From Dermanyssus gallinae (Eukaryota; Arthropoda; Arachnida; Mesostigmata; Dermanyssidae): a stretch of 64,000 nucleotides of DNA. The stretch is from NCBI GenBank assembly GCA_003439945.1, contig QVRM01005422.1:1-64000 (forward strand), read 5' to 3'. The translations under genes and the position numbers were made by a program. Numbering within the stretch: the stretch's first letter is position 1; each line of letters opens with the position of its first letter. The notes beneath the pieces were generated by a model. That model was not told the DNA's origin. It saw only the letters and a list, made by a program, of their open reading frames with translations, and ran no database searches. Below are positions 1 to 11,825 of the stretch, piece by piece.

Positions 1-345
1 TTCGAGAATGTGTTCGTATAATAATAAAAAAATAATATATATTTATACCTTTTTTTAAGAATTCTCTTCTAAACGACCACGTTGCATCTTCTAGTCGTCG
101 TCGTGCATCCTTTAGAGGAAGCAAAGTGTTTCATACAGCAAAGTTGTTTCACGAACACGTCGGCATGCACAATTTCTGTTTACGAAGAGTGGTGTCTGGC
201 AATCGCACATTTTGTGCTCCCAGGTTGGGCAGCAACACCAGGGTCACATATTTTAGTAATTTCACTCTCACTTCAAAACAACACTCCTCCGAAAGCGTGC
301 TCCATTGAAACAAATTATTTGCCTTATCTGCAGTGCCATTGGCTT
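1..345. repeat. degenerate partial copy of foldback element family 2
   Basis: The stretch reads like the right half of the element at 6997-7974. It shares the 'ttctcttctaa.cgacca' start, the 'cacattttgtgctcc' block, the 'tttcactctcacttc' block and the closing 'ccattg.aa' block, in the same order. It is cut by the window edge, and no clean terminal CCCTG end remains on the right. Short reading frames here are accidental and have no recognisable domain. Confidence 0.55.
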
Positions 346-1855
346 TCTTGATTCAGCTTGGTCCCACCATTGATTCACTAAATATCACCTACCGGCTGTG
401 GTGTAGATAAGTCCTGTACGAGTATACATAGGTATGCGCTGCTACAACTAGGCACTATTCGCATGACAGACTTGATCATGCAGGCAATCACGATTTATTT
501 TCGGGATTGGCAACATATTTATGTGTTATCAACCTATCGACTATCTTATGGATCAGTGCAATCAGCTGAAAGCAAGCACGGCGTGCCTTACGCATATGCC
601 CAACATATCCGTGTTACAAGGTAATTGTGCCAAAGGCCGCCGTACACCCTTCATTGGAGTGCAGTGAGTTCTAGGAGAAGTATCTATACTTACAGACTAT
701 GTGCAGGACTATTATTCAGGCTTTGCGCTTGTAAAAAAGTTCCGTTATAGCAAGTGTCTCCTGATAGGTTTGTAATTACATCACATATAGATGTAGCGGC
801 GATCAAATTGCGCCTCATAGTTGCACAGTGTAGCAGACAATGCAGGGATTAGGCTGGGCCCGCGACAGGCCCAACAAGTCACAAGCGTGAGATGAAACGG
901 CAGATCCTCCAAGAACGTGAAATTTAAATGTGCTGTTTCACTTGGCCAATAAGGCCGAGAAAGTTTTCCATGCCAAGAAGGATGGAAGATCTCAATTGAG
1001 AGCGGGCAAAATACGGTTCATGTAGGCAGTAAGAACCACTGTGAAATCACAGATATGGTTTACGCCCGGTTGAGACCTTTCAGCTCATGCTCATGTGCGT
1101 CTTGGCCGTCCCTACGGCCGTGGCCAATTCTGCAAGGCTCCTCAGGGCGTAAATGATCAAATTCGTTTCTCTCTCTGATACGGCTAGTTGAAGACGACTG
1201 CATGCAATCACTCATCTCTATTGTTTGCCATCTAAAGTCCTTCGAGCTCACGTTGCATCTGTATTCTGTCGTCTTCAGCGGATGACATAGCAGCAGCAGG
1301 GAAATGCTTCGACACATACACAGTAAAGGATGAGTAAGAATTTACCCAAGAAGATTGTATCGTGCGCACGGCGATGTCCTAATTTTTAGAATGGTGCGTT
1401 TGCAGCGTATCACGTATCATACATATATTGTTGCTTCCCTATCAGTAGTGCTGACAGTATCAACAATTCAAAATATACAGCTCACGGTCAAAACCTGCAG
1501 TACTCGAGCGCTCTCCAATTCCAATACTCCGCATGGTGCTCTGGGCCGAAGGGTGGGAGTGACAACAAAGCTTATGTAAGCGTAAACATTTATACATATA
1601 TCCACAACAGGCTCGAATAGAAAATGTAGTATTAGTTATCATTTGCGCCGTTTTTTTTTTCGAAAATAATACAAGCTCAACACTAGAACTCTTTAAGCAG
1701 GCTAGGACTCTTCGGGCCTTAGCCAGGCTAGACTACGGAGACTACACTGAACCGCTAAGTAGCAACGTTCAGCGCCTACAAAGTTCAGTAGTTTCCTGTT
1801 TATTTACTATGTCTTCTTTGTTTGTCCTGCGACGACACGGTATGATCGACGCCAG
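346..1855. other. intergenic or intronic DNA without recognised genes
   Basis: I see no coding region, RNA gene or clear mobile element here. If the protease gene starts further upstream, this is intron. The pyrimidine-rich run at about 1801-1830 could serve the exon 1 splice acceptor. A short open frame on the minus strand (1060-1317) has no recognisable domain. Confidence 0.5.
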
Positions 1856-2204
1856 AAAGCGCACAGAAAACGATACATCTCGCGGCGAGTGGAAGAGAGA
1901 CAGAAAAACAATTTTCGTCACAATGTGCGTTTCATCAACTCGCACAATCGACGCAGCCGCTCCTACAAACTTGCCGTAAATCATTTTGCTGATCGCCGTC
2001 CGAAGAAACGATCTCACCATTCGGCAGCAACGCTTCGTCAAGGCTACGACGCTGGTCTACCATCGCGGTTTGACGCGCGGGACGTCGTACAAGTTCGACT
2101 GGAGGGACAAAGACGTTGTGACGAGAGTCTTGGATCAGGCGCATTGTCAGTCGTCGTCGAGTTTCGCAGTCATCGGCCACATAGAATCACTGTATGCGAT
2201 AAAG
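1856..2204 (+). CDS. C1A papain-family protein, exon with I29 propeptide and mature N-terminus (frameshifted)
   Basis: This is the first visible exon of a 26/29-kDa-type (counting factor associated protein D-like) cysteine protease homologue. From the putative CAG acceptor at 1853-1855 the frame gives an I29 propeptide with the FxxN-xxxI-xxxN spacing of the ERFNIN helix (FRHNVRFINSHN), followed by YKLAVNHFADR. The mature start (YKFDWRDKDVVTRVLDQ) lies in the next frame, so a 1-nt indel at roughly 1995-2010 breaks the exon (349 nt, not a multiple of three). The exon closes in phase 0 at AAG|GTACGT (donor 2205). At the active site the usual CGSCWAF is replaced by CQSSSSF, so the nucleophile position (codon 2154-2156) is Ser, while the oxyanion-hole Gln of DQ remains. 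Secretory or lysosomal targeting cannot be judged because upstream exons are missing. Pseudogene status is possible. Confidence 0.8.
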
Positions 2205-2348
2205 GTACGTCGATTTCTGGTTAACGATTTCAACTGGTTAACTACTACCTGCTGCTAAGGCCAGATACCGGCAGACCAGCAAAAACAGAACCGCTGCGTA
2301 AATAATTTCCTATTTTTGACATGAAATATGTAGGTATGTAGGTATGTA

Positions 2349-2382
<34 letters not shown>

Positions 2383-2385
<3 letters not shown>

Positions 2386-3523
2386 GGTCATTCGTACTAT
2401 TATGTACTTATTTCAAGGTTTGTAGAACTCAGCACGAAAATATTTTTTTCCTAATGGAGGGAGGACGCTGAAACGTATTGTTTAGAAGTGAGGATGAATT
2501 TTATAAAAGTAGTTTTTCTGCCTTTCTCTCCTACATAGTTGTGCAAATCTAAGTTTGCGGGAGAACCAACGCATGAAGAAACCGATTATACCGGCGTGTT
2601 CGGAGGAACATTCTGCACAACGATAGACACTTCACTAGCTTGCGTAGCGAAAAGCGAATAACCAGATCATGGAAAGTCATTAAAGTTGATATATTACGTT
2701 AACGTTTTTTCATGAACAATCGTAAAAAAATCAATTACGGCCAAAATTGTACGTCCAAAAGACCACTCTTACGCAATAGCTAATTTAATGTCCACTATTT
2801 TTGTACAAAAGTGATGGTGCTGCGTTACGTGGTTGTCAAGTAACTAAGCTTTGTCGACAGTCATAGTTGTTATGTTTTACATGCAAGTTTCCACGTTCAG
2901 AACCGTAAAATGTTGCCATGACGTTTCCGCCCCCTCCTTCCACTAGAAAAATCCTTCTCTTGCCGAGTTCTACCAAACCTCAGAATATGTACCTAACTTT
3001 CTCATACACCCTATGCAAGTATGCATGCCTTCGCTTTTGATATGGCTATCAAAAAAGCTTAGTTACTTGACAACTACGTAACGCAGCACCATCACTTTGG
3101 TACAAAAATGGTGAGTATTAAATTTGCTATTGCCCGATACTGGTCTTTTGGACATATATTTTTGGTCGTAGTGGAAAACATTTAACGATTTTTCACGAAA
3201 ACGCGTTAACGTAAAACATAACAACATATCGACATTTTATGACTTTTTTATGCTTTTTGCTACGCTAGCTAGTAACGTGTCTTCTGTTGTGCAGAATTTT
3301 CCTCCGAACACGCCGGCATAATCGGTTCCTTCATGCGTTGACTGGTTCTCCCGCAAACGAAGATTTCGCACAACTATGTAGGAGAAAAAAAATAGAATAA
3401 GTACTTTTATAAATTTCACTCTCTCTTCTAAACAAGACGTTTCCGCGTCCTCCTTCAATTGGGAAAAATTATTTTCTTGCCGAGTTCTACCAAACCTCGA
3501 AATAAGTACATATGAATGACCCT
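2383..3523. mobile_element. long-terminal-inverted-repeat (foldback) DNA element, family 1, copy 1
   Basis: The left end (CAGGGTCATTCGTACTA, 2383) and right end (ATATGAATGACCCT, ending 3523) are inverted. The inversion continues inwards for hundreds of bases: the 'tacttatttc.aggttt' block, the 'gtagaactc.gc' block, the 'ggaggacgc..aaacgt' block and the inner 'gttacttgacaactacgtaacg' block all recur in reverse complement. There is no transposase frame, so it is non-autonomous. It sits between (TA)n tracts, consistent with a TA target as in Tc1/mariner-like elements; the superfamily is inference. A second copy lies at 47693-48771. Confidence 0.8.
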
Positions 3524-3524
3524 A

Positions 3525-3578
<54 letters not shown>

Positions 3579-3582
3579 CATA

Positions 3583-3653
<71 letters not shown>

Positions 3654-3667
3654 TTATATATATATAC
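3524..3667. repeat. (TA)n microsatellite
   Basis: This is almost pure TA dinucleotide with a few interruptions, abutting the right end of the foldback element. The apparent Ile/Tyr-rich peptide is an artefact of the repeat. Confidence 0.95.
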
Positions 3668-3689
3668 TATGACTCTCTTACCGGCCTTG

Positions 3690-4330
3690 GTCCGCTGGTG
3701 CGTGACTGCCACGCGCTGCGGGGACCTTCACTGGCCCCCTATGTAAGTTAGTCAGACGGTACAAACTCCCAATAGTAACACCCCCGTTTTAACATCCAAC
3801 GGGGGGCAAGGCATACGATAGAGATTGGCAACGAATTTATATTGTCATCCTGTCGTGGCCCATTCAAGGGCTGTTAAGGCTATTGCCAATACGGGGGGAC
3901 CGTGCTGCACGAGGACCCCCGGGCTGGACGGTTATATGCTCCGGGTGACACCCGGTGGTACCGTCCGGGACGCCTGCTGCCTTGGCTTAATAGCAAAATA
4001 AGTGAGAAGTGGCCACATGAACGCAGACCACCGGTCGAGAGGACCTTCTGGCCCCGTATTTGTGGGGAACCCCTGCGCTGGAGTGGGTCAAACTCCCCTT
4101 CGGGGGGGCGCGTAATATTCTGGTGTGTAACGCGGAATCGCGAGGTGAACGCGTCTAATCGGTACGGTGGAGTAGTGTGGTATCCCCATTCCGAACCTCG
4201 ATAGGGGGGAGGGTGGGGGAGCTGCTGGCCTGTCTACTCGGGCTGGCGGGCACTCCCGTCAAAGACTCGCGCGTATTAAATCGCGGGCGGCGGGAGTGTA
4301 AATATTTCTCTCTTTTAGTAGTAAATATAT
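3690..4330 (+). other. GC-rich retroelement UTR remnant
   Basis: This is a GC-rich island without a convincing reading frame. Its 'tgctgccttggcttaatag' block at 3974-3992, and the region after it, resemble the sequence downstream of the plus-strand LINE at 23090-23170. I infer a 3' UTR remnant of that LINE kind, or of a related element, inserted on the plus strand. There is no coding evidence. Confidence 0.4.
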
Positions 4331-5330
4331 ATATATATATATTACATTATTACATATTGTTTATTTCGCAATAACTTTGCATTTCAGGATGGTCATTATA
4401 TACAATTTGAGCACTTCAAATTGTATATCGCGACCGTCCTAAAAGTGCAAAGACCGCCGATGCGTCTGGCAGCTCGCTGCGTGGTATTTAGCGCATATCT
4501 GCGAGCAGAACCGGCAACGACATTGATCGCCAACTTAGTAAAATCATTGAGTCGAACACACCAAGTGATGATAGCCGTGTACAATGTACTATGTGTACAC
4601 GTGCCGGCTAATGCATACCAGTCCATCCCAAAGCCCCGTGACGAGGTACACATCTCACTGCGCTACTTCAGCCAAGGCCTCGGTCACTTTTCCTTGCCAC
4701 TCTAACAAAAATTGCTGAAGTGGTTTTGTAATAGGTGACTTAAGCCTTACTCTAATTGTTTCCACTGCCGGTCCGCAACCCGCTAGCAGGTACACAAAGC
4801 GGTTCCTTACCGGCCGCGGCAAGCAAAGAGCTTCATATATATTGTGAAACATCTTTCTAGCTGTACAAAATTTGCCGCTGAAAGATGGCTCTACACCCTA
4901 AGACTGTAGCTCAACAATGGCACATTCTTAAGCTCAAAAAGACGCAATGCGGCACTCAGAGACAGTCGTCGAAGGTGTCTCACCTCTGTGTGAATTGAGG
5001 CAATAGCCTCCCGACACCTGTTGCCGATGTGCTGGGTAAAGGTCGTTCCCGTATAGTATAGTCTCAGACCCAAAAACGGGAAGGAGTTGACAAACTCCAG
5101 CGGTTGGCCACAACAGGGTATTACGTCTGCTGCAGCCAATCGACCTCCACGGCGAAACTTAATGGCGTTCGTCTTCCGTCTAAACTCCTTCCGCACATGG
5201 CGGGCTAGGTCTGCGATGAGCAAAGAGAAGGCCAGGCAACTGAGAGGGTCCCTTTGAGGTGTCATATATATAGTGTGTGTGACACTACACTCACCTTTGA
5301 AAAAGAGCAAAGACAGAGAGAAAATAGACT
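4331..5330 (-). pseudogene. LINE L-A remnant: RT fragment, thumb and C-terminal zinc module
   Basis: This is the minus-strand 3' part of a non-LTR retrotransposon. The frame at 5310-4891 carries RT motif B ('QRDPLSC', normally PQGDPLSC) and the FVNSFPFLGL block. It has lost the segment in between that should hold the YADD active site: it jumps from a VRKEF-like position to the AIKFRRGGRL block. Frames at 4852-4655 (RNRFVYLLAGC) and 4653-4396 carry the thumb and the remains of the C-terminal HGYHH/Cys-rich module. The family match is the copy at 59750-61260. It is broken by frameshifts and is certainly inactive. Confidence 0.75.
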
Positions 5331-5426
5331 AATCAATGCAGTGAAACATTTTAGCAAAGTGTGCTAGGAGTTAAAAAAACTGCGTATATTTTCCAGCTTT
5401 CTGATCCACGCGCAACACATGATAGT

Positions 5427-6930
5427 TTATATGCTAAATAAGGAACAAAGGGTCGGGCAGAAAAAAAAACGTATGTGATTATAAAGATTTAGTTTACAGA
5501 TACATTCTTCTGTCGGCTCATGGTACCCTTGAGTATTACAGAGAACATGGTGGAAGCCATGCACTGCATAGCGCACTACCACACTTCGGTTGGTGCGATG
5601 CAGTCCCTTCCACGCATTGTTTGTCATTGCACCCGTACTAAAGAAGTCGGGGTCCACGTCTGACAATCTCACCTCCCACTGACAGATAAAGTCCCTGCAG
5701 GCCTGTGTTTCCGGCAACCGGAACTGGCGTTGCAGGTCCTCTATGAAAAGCGGGGTACCGGCGAGTAAATAGACCAGACGATTGCGGCATGACGTGTGAA
5801 GGCCGAGCACTCGCTTGAGAAAGGCGGGTTTCACTCGATCAAGCCTCGCGAGCTGGGCCACGCTCAAGTTCTCCCAAATGAGCTGTATGCCGTAGGATGC
5901 CGTGGGCGCGATCTTAAGGTTGAAAAGTTTTAGCGCCGCGTTAAGGGAGAGAAGCGTGGGTTTCTCTATTCCGACGCCTGCTACGAGGGCTTTTCTGACC
6001 CTCTCGGCGATGTGCTCCGTAAACGACGTGCCGGAGGTCGGGAGAGAGAGGCCAAGATATGGAAAGTTGTTGACATACTCCAGTGGTGTGGAGTACAACC
6101 GTAGCTCATCGCTGGTTGCAAGTCGACCAGCTTTACGGAACTTCATGGCCTTGGTCTTGCCGATGTTGATCTCGAGTCCTACATCCGCCACGTACTGCTC
6201 GAGCCTTGCTAGGCTCTGCTGCACCTCGAATCGGCTTGTTCCATATATCGCGAGATCGTCTGCGTATAGCAAAATGTCCTGGGCGGAGTGACTCTCGAGT
6301 GCCCACGATGCGTCGCGGAAGATCGTTGAGCAGGATGGAAAACAGCAGCGGGCTTAAGTTGTCCCCCTGCGCGACTCCCGTCGTTTGCACAAAGGGGCAC
6401 AACTCAGCCACCCCATCCTGTATGGTGATCGGGTTTTCCTGCAAGATTGCCCCGATGAGCTGGAGGATGTTGGCAGGCACGCCCGCTTCAGCCAACTTGA
6501 AGATAATCTTATCTCTGGGAGCTCCATCAAAGGCCGAGCGGAAATCCACAAAGACGGCGTACAGGAATTGCTTGGCGTGCCTAGACTGCATCACTCCCCA
6601 AACTCTGGCCAGCAGAATCTCACACGCAGTCAGTGTGGACCTGCCTGCACGGAAGCCGTGCTGCTCTTTCGGGATGGCGCCGAGAGCCTCGAGGAAGTGA
6701 GACAGGCGGGCGGTGAGGATGGCAGAGAGCAGCTTGTAGCAGCAGCTCTTTTTGGCGATCCCACGCCACGAGCTGGGCTCTCTGGGGTTGCCCTTTCCCT
6801 TCGGGATGACTGCTAGATGAGCACTCTGCCAGTCGCTGGGGAGGCGACCTTCGCGCAGACTAGCGTTGAAAAGGGCGGTCCAGCAAGGAGCAAGTACCAT
6901 GGCCTCCTTGAGGTGCTCATTACATTATTG
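5427..6930 (-). pseudogene. LINE L-B remnant: nearly complete RT, frameshifted
   Basis: This is a reverse transcriptase domain of a non-LTR retrotransposon on the minus strand. The frame at 6900-6133 shows the EQHGFRAGRST block, motif A (VDFRSAFDGAPRDK) and motif B (GVAQGDNLSPLLFS). A frameshift near 6290 moves the reading to 6272-5427, which continues with an intact YADD (LYADDLAIYG), the LEYVNNFPYLGL block, the thumb, and the start of the C-terminal HGFHH...CICK zinc module. The endonuclease and ORF1 are missing, so it is 5'-truncated. Its 5' end lies about 70 bp from the foldback element at 6997. Confidence 0.85.
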
Positions 6931-6996
6931 TCCCTTAGGGGCATATACTGACACGTGACTGCTGTTTGCAAACATACATATATATATACATATATA

Positions 6997-7969
6997 CAGG
7001 GTGTTTCAGGAATATTTGAAGCGCGATATGTGGACTTGTAGAGCTCGTTAAAGCAGTTTTTTTGCAATGGAACATAGTCTCTAAGAAGTCTTGTTTCGAA
7101 GTGAGAGTGAAATTACTACAGTTTGTGGCACTGTTTTTTTTGCTCGACATAGAAGCACAAAATGTGCAATGGCAACTAATCCTTTTATACAGAAACTCCG
7201 TACACCGTCGTGTTTGTGAAAAATGCTGCTTCTTTTGAAGAACCTATAAGGCCGCTCAGAAGCTCTTACGCCAAATACCTCAAATCATTACCCTACGACC
7301 ACTCGGCGCTCAAAACAAACACATTCAAAACTATTCAGCAAATGCGCATGACGATCAGTTTGGTACCAAACATATGTCATTGCGAGCTGTGGTTGCGGAG
7401 TAATTACGATTTTTTCGGAGGGCATGTCCAGATTAAGTGCATGTAAATTGACTGTGTGGCGACGTTCACCGCCGACGTGTCGCGCGACAGCCGCAGCGCG
7501 TCATTTTTCATGCACTTAATCTCGACATGTTCGTCGAAAAATCGTCATCACTCCACAACCACAGCTCGCATTGCCATACGTTGTGTACCAAAATGATCGT
7601 CATGAAATGCGCATTGCTGAATATTTGTTTTGAACGCTGTGGGTGGTCGTCGGGTTATGATTTTGAGGTATTTGGTGTGAAAGCTAATAGAGAACTTCAT
7701 TTTTTGCAAATTCTCTTCTAAGCGACCATGCCGCATCTTCCTCAGAAGAAGTAGAACGGTATGCTTAGTTTCTGTATAGGAACACTGGTTATCTCGCAAC
7801 AGCACATTTTGTGCTCCTATGTCGGGCAAAAACACTAGTGTCACAAATTGTATTGATTTCGCTCTCATTCAGAAACAAGACTTCTCAGAGACTATCCATT
7901 TCATTAGAAAAAACATCTGCTTAACGAGCCCTACAATTCCATATATCACGCTTCAAATATTCCTGAAAC

Positions 7970-7974
<5 letters not shown>
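6997..7974. mobile_element. long-inverted-repeat (foldback) DNA element, family 2
   Basis: The termini CAGGGTGTTTCAGGAATA (6997) and TATTCCTGAAACACCCT (ending 7974) are exact inverted repeats at the outside. The inversion continues inwards: 'gcgcgatatgtgga..tgtag' against 'ctacaattccatatatcacgc', the 'aagtcttgtttc.aagtgag' block and the 'caaaatgtgc' block. No transposase is present. It is bounded by (TA)n on both sides, implying a TA target. A degraded relative fills the first 345 bases of the window. Confidence 0.85.

Positions 7975-8055
<81 letters not shown>
7975..8055. repeat. (TA)n microsatellite
   Basis: Pure TA repeat that starts at the right end of the foldback element. Confidence 0.95.
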
Positions 8056-8056
<1 letters not shown>

Positions 8057-8154
8057 TATATAATTAACATGTTTATTATTCAATAAATGATTAAAACGCT
8101 TTTGCCCTGTGTACGTTGTCTGTGGCTTCAACTCTCTAACCACATTACCGGCAG

Positions 8155-8313
8155 CATAAAGTAAAACAGCACTTCGCGGTACAGGAGCTGATCGATTGTG
8201 CATGGCCGTATGGAGGTATAGGCTGCTATAACGGCGATTACACAGCGAGCTTTAAGTACATCACATCAAAAGGCCTTAGGCGCGAAAATGAGTATGGCCC
8301 ATACCTTGGCGTC
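8155..8313 (+). CDS. C1A papain-family protein, middle exon
   Basis: This 159-nt, 53-codon exon lies in phase 0 on both sides, between a CAG acceptor (8152-8154) and the donor GTAAGT (8314). It encodes the region after the active-site helix: HFAVQELIDCAWPYGG, corresponding to the LSQQ-LIDCSWG stretch of the 26/29-kDa protease family, then IGCYNGDYTASFKYI (GC.GG in relatives), ending in EYGPYLGV, where relatives have DYGPYLG. The conserved disulphide cysteines of the family (DCAW, GCYNG) are present. There is no stop or frameshift. It joins exon 1 after AIK and exon 3 before EHIC. Confidence 0.85.
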
Positions 8314-8599
8314 GTAAGTATCACTCTTATTATTTGCCTATCTCTCATTGCCTACCGAGTCACTTCATGATCTGCATCGTTAATATTAAATGTACGGTTG
8401 CTTTAGCTTGCGTCTTCAAACGAGCCTAGTTTTGTCCAAGTCAAATTGGCTCCTATCTGCCCATTTCACAAATTCCATTTATTCACACATTTAGTGTCGA
8501 TAATACCTAAGTTCAAAGATTTGGCTTGGCGTCAGGAGCTCACAAATGCAGTTACAAGAATTGTATAAAATATAGAATATAAACATATACAATATACAA

Positions 8600-8870
8600 A
8601 GTTATGATGACATTAAACGGGCCAACTGATTTAGAGACCCAATTTTACTACAAACAAGACCGTGATATCTAGAGCATTCGGTATGACAATATTTACATCT
8701 ACATCAACATCGAGGTCGTGAAAGCCTTCCGCACTGCATAGGTGGTGGTGGTAGCCGTGTACCGAAAAACGCACGATCACATGGCGATTCGGTATCTGCA
8801 CGAGTATTGAGTATCTGCCCATTTGTCGGGGTGAAAGTGTCCACTAAACGGAATTCAAGACAAAGAACGT
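8600..8870 (-). pseudogene. LINE L-B C-terminal fragment
   Basis: A short minus-strand remnant encodes the HGYHHHLCSAEGFHD signature of the C-terminal zinc module found in the L-A and L-B LINEs. The following cysteines have been replaced by a run of Asp/Val codons. Nothing of the RT remains. Confidence 0.6.
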
Positions 8871-8879
8871 GTATTTTAT

Positions 8880-11820
8880 TCACTTTATTTTTTTACTCAC
8901 TGCGCAAGTGGATGTTACGCATAACTGAAAATTAACTTCTTTTAAGAAACTAATTGGCATATAAACGGCATTTCCCATAGCATTTTTTCTATGCATATCA
9001 GTACTGCAATATCTTGTTACTTTTCTTGAAGACCCGCAAACCTTTCGCGTCCCAAAACGCATACACCAAACCATAGCCGGTAAAAGTTAGATCACTGTGC
9101 GTATACAAATTGTGAACTCGAATGTAGAGACCTTTCATAAATGTATTACGCATTATGATTTAAGGTCGCAGCGTCATAAAACGCAATTTTTAACGGAAGC
9201 GAACGCACTACAATTACTGCGTTTTCGCATTGAGCTTCAACTTTGCTCTTTGCTTTTGCTCTAAATATTATCTCTTCCCTTGACACGGCCGAGATCTTCA
9301 TATCCAGTTTCTTATCGAATGTAGCAGTGTCTGCTATAGCTTCGACAATGAGCACGTGCTGGACTGTATTCTAGCAGATTTTGTCTTCTACTCTAGGCGC
9401 GTTTCTTGTTTATAAAAGAGAGCATAATGGCAATGAAAAAAAAATGAACTTCTCGATATATGCGCTTTCTTAAGATTAGTTTGCCTTACGGGACTTAAGG
9501 CAAACTACTTTGACTTTTTGCCCAAAAATCTTTGTAATCATATAGACCATTTCAAACTCGTTACTATGATATCACCTATTTATTTAAAACAACCTAATGG
9601 TTCGAAACGAAGGAAACGTTAGTTTTGGGGCTAAAATACCTTTCGCTTGCGTATTTTAAGGAGATTTGAGTCTTAAAAATATCACCCATCATATTTATAA
9701 CTGAGGGGGCTACGAAGTTTTTCTTTAATATTTTTTTTATTGAGTGCGTTTATAATTAATATAAATTATTATATATATTATAATTATAAACTATTATAAT
9801 ATTATTATAATTATAACTTCTTATAATATTTTTATAATTATTATTATTATTATTATAAATTATTATAAATTTTAGATGTTTTTGACTTAGTTATTTAATT
9901 GGACTGAAGTCCATGTGCGGTTTTACACAGATACATTCAAGAATCATCGACATATAAAATACCTACTGTATGTAATGCACTAGATTTGTTCTCAATTGGC
10001 ATGTTTGATCTGTTCTCCGTTACTTTTCATATTAACTTGGCAACCTATATATGTACAAAGCTTCACGCATTGTCGAAAGGATCCGTGAAATTAAATTTGT
10101 AGACCTTAGGCCACTCCCATAATCCCGGTGAGTACTTCCATGATTGTGCGAATCGCGTTATTCTGCTTTTGGGGGGCATCTTTTGTAGATATAGCTTCAC
10201 AACACTCACCGGGTCTCCCTACTGCGTGCACCTAGTTAAAGATCTGTTATAGTCTGTCTAGGAAACGTACTCTCCTGTTATTCTATTGTAGTCTCCTATA
10301 TAGCCCTTGTCCAGCGCTGTCTCTATAGTGACATACTGGATTTGATACGGCTTTGCAACTTACGTCGTTTTCTGCTAAGTGCTCTCTTTTATCTTTCTTT
10401 GCGCAAGTGAGCCGTGACACAAGTAAAAAATGCCACAGTATAGAACATCGTCACGTTCAAACTAAGTGCTACCAGAAAAGCTGCTTTAAGTCAACTGATA
10501 GGGTCAGACCACAATCAATAAGTATGACCGAGTCGTCCTTCTTCCGTAATGCCGTAAAGTTTGCCTCGTAGAAAATATGTCGACGGAGCAGCGCAATTCG
10601 TTTAGGATTCTGCAAATGATGATGCTTCGTTCGTTAAGATATTTTTCTAAATAAGAAGCACTTTAAGCACATTGCGCATATCCCGTCCCTGTATGTCGTC
10701 TAACATTGCTTCGGCTCCAAATGGAAAAGTCTAAACTAGTCTTCTGATTTATTCACCAAATAAGATAGATCACTAAATGTTTTCGGCAAATCGTGGGCAA
10801 CGACAGTTTTTTGGAACTTGATTTATACCGGGTACGCGAATTCTACAGCGCCGTAGTATCAGCAGCCAATGTAGCCGAGCGCACGCCACTCATCGCTAAC
10901 GTTCTCCTTCTTCTCACATCCTTTGCAAAAGTGAACGATCATTAAAGGTAGAAAATCACGCACTTGTTCAATATGCTATGGTCAAGTTATTTCGTGCCGT
11001 TATTTATCGTGCCGAGCCAGTGATCCCGTGTTTAACTTTTTTGTAGTAGTTGCTATCTATTACCTGGTGTTTGTAACTGACTCCTCTAGAAAGGAATAAG
11101 CACACAAAAATGTGTGTTTAGTAAATTAATGTGTTTTCTTTTTAAAATGTGTTTTCCTAAATTACTTAGTAGAAACATGATGTATTATACGTACATATAA
11201 ATGGTTTCATCAGATCGGGCTGAGCACTTGTAGGGCCATTCTATGATGGGGCGTTTTTCTACGTACCTTACAGTTCTTTGAGACACTGCAGCTTGCTTCT
11301 CCAAGTGCTCGTCTTCGCAAACGTATTCCCGTGGCGTTTTTTTAGCTCCGTTTTTCTTTATAATATAATTGTAATAGGCTCCCTGCCCTCTTATTTTGTG
11401 CACGTCATATTGTAGTTTGTTTTCTAGGGTTATCAGCTTGTTTTATATTTTATGCTTCAAACGCTCAGTTTAAGGATTGCTGACGGTCGCTTCAATTGCA
11501 GCTGGATGGCTTATAAACTATAATAAAACCTATTACCATATTCCACGACAGCCTATTATGGAGAAACACTGATGTTTAATTCATAATGGGTTGTATACAA
11601 TTGCCCCCTAGTGAAAGTGACGACAAATTACATCAGCCCCACCACGTCCGTACCTGATGTCGACCACCTGGATAAGGTGTCATGCACCACCGTGGTGTTA
11701 CCAGGTTGTATATACAATGACAGCCTTTGCTAGAAAAATTCACCAGTGCGTGGATTTTTTGTAGCTAAGCTGAGATACTTGCATACCTTAGCAACAACTC
11801 CCTCAGTTAATTTTACCTAG
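8880..11820. other. intron 2 DNA without recognised features
   Basis: This is AT-rich intronic DNA. The short frames here (for example 9146-9355 on minus and 10353-10571 on plus) show no domain and no splice-supported coding. The low-complexity block at 9740-9880 is listed separately. Confidence 0.5.
9740..9880. repeat. AT-rich low-complexity block (TTATAA/TTATTA repeats)
   Basis: An imperfect 'attataat' and 'tattattat' simple-sequence tract. Confidence 0.8.
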
Positions 11821-11825
11821 GCTCC

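Noticed and set aside
1060..1317. Minus-strand 85-codon frame
   Set aside because: No recognisable motif, no splice or start context, and no matching copy elsewhere in the window.
3516..3746. Open frame of Ile/Tyr repeats
   Set aside because: It is a translated (TA)n tract. The same applies to the Tyr/Ile frames at 7819-8067, 47277-47643 and 52564-52890, and to the Asp/Asn/Leu/Ser homopolymer frames at 40849-41378.
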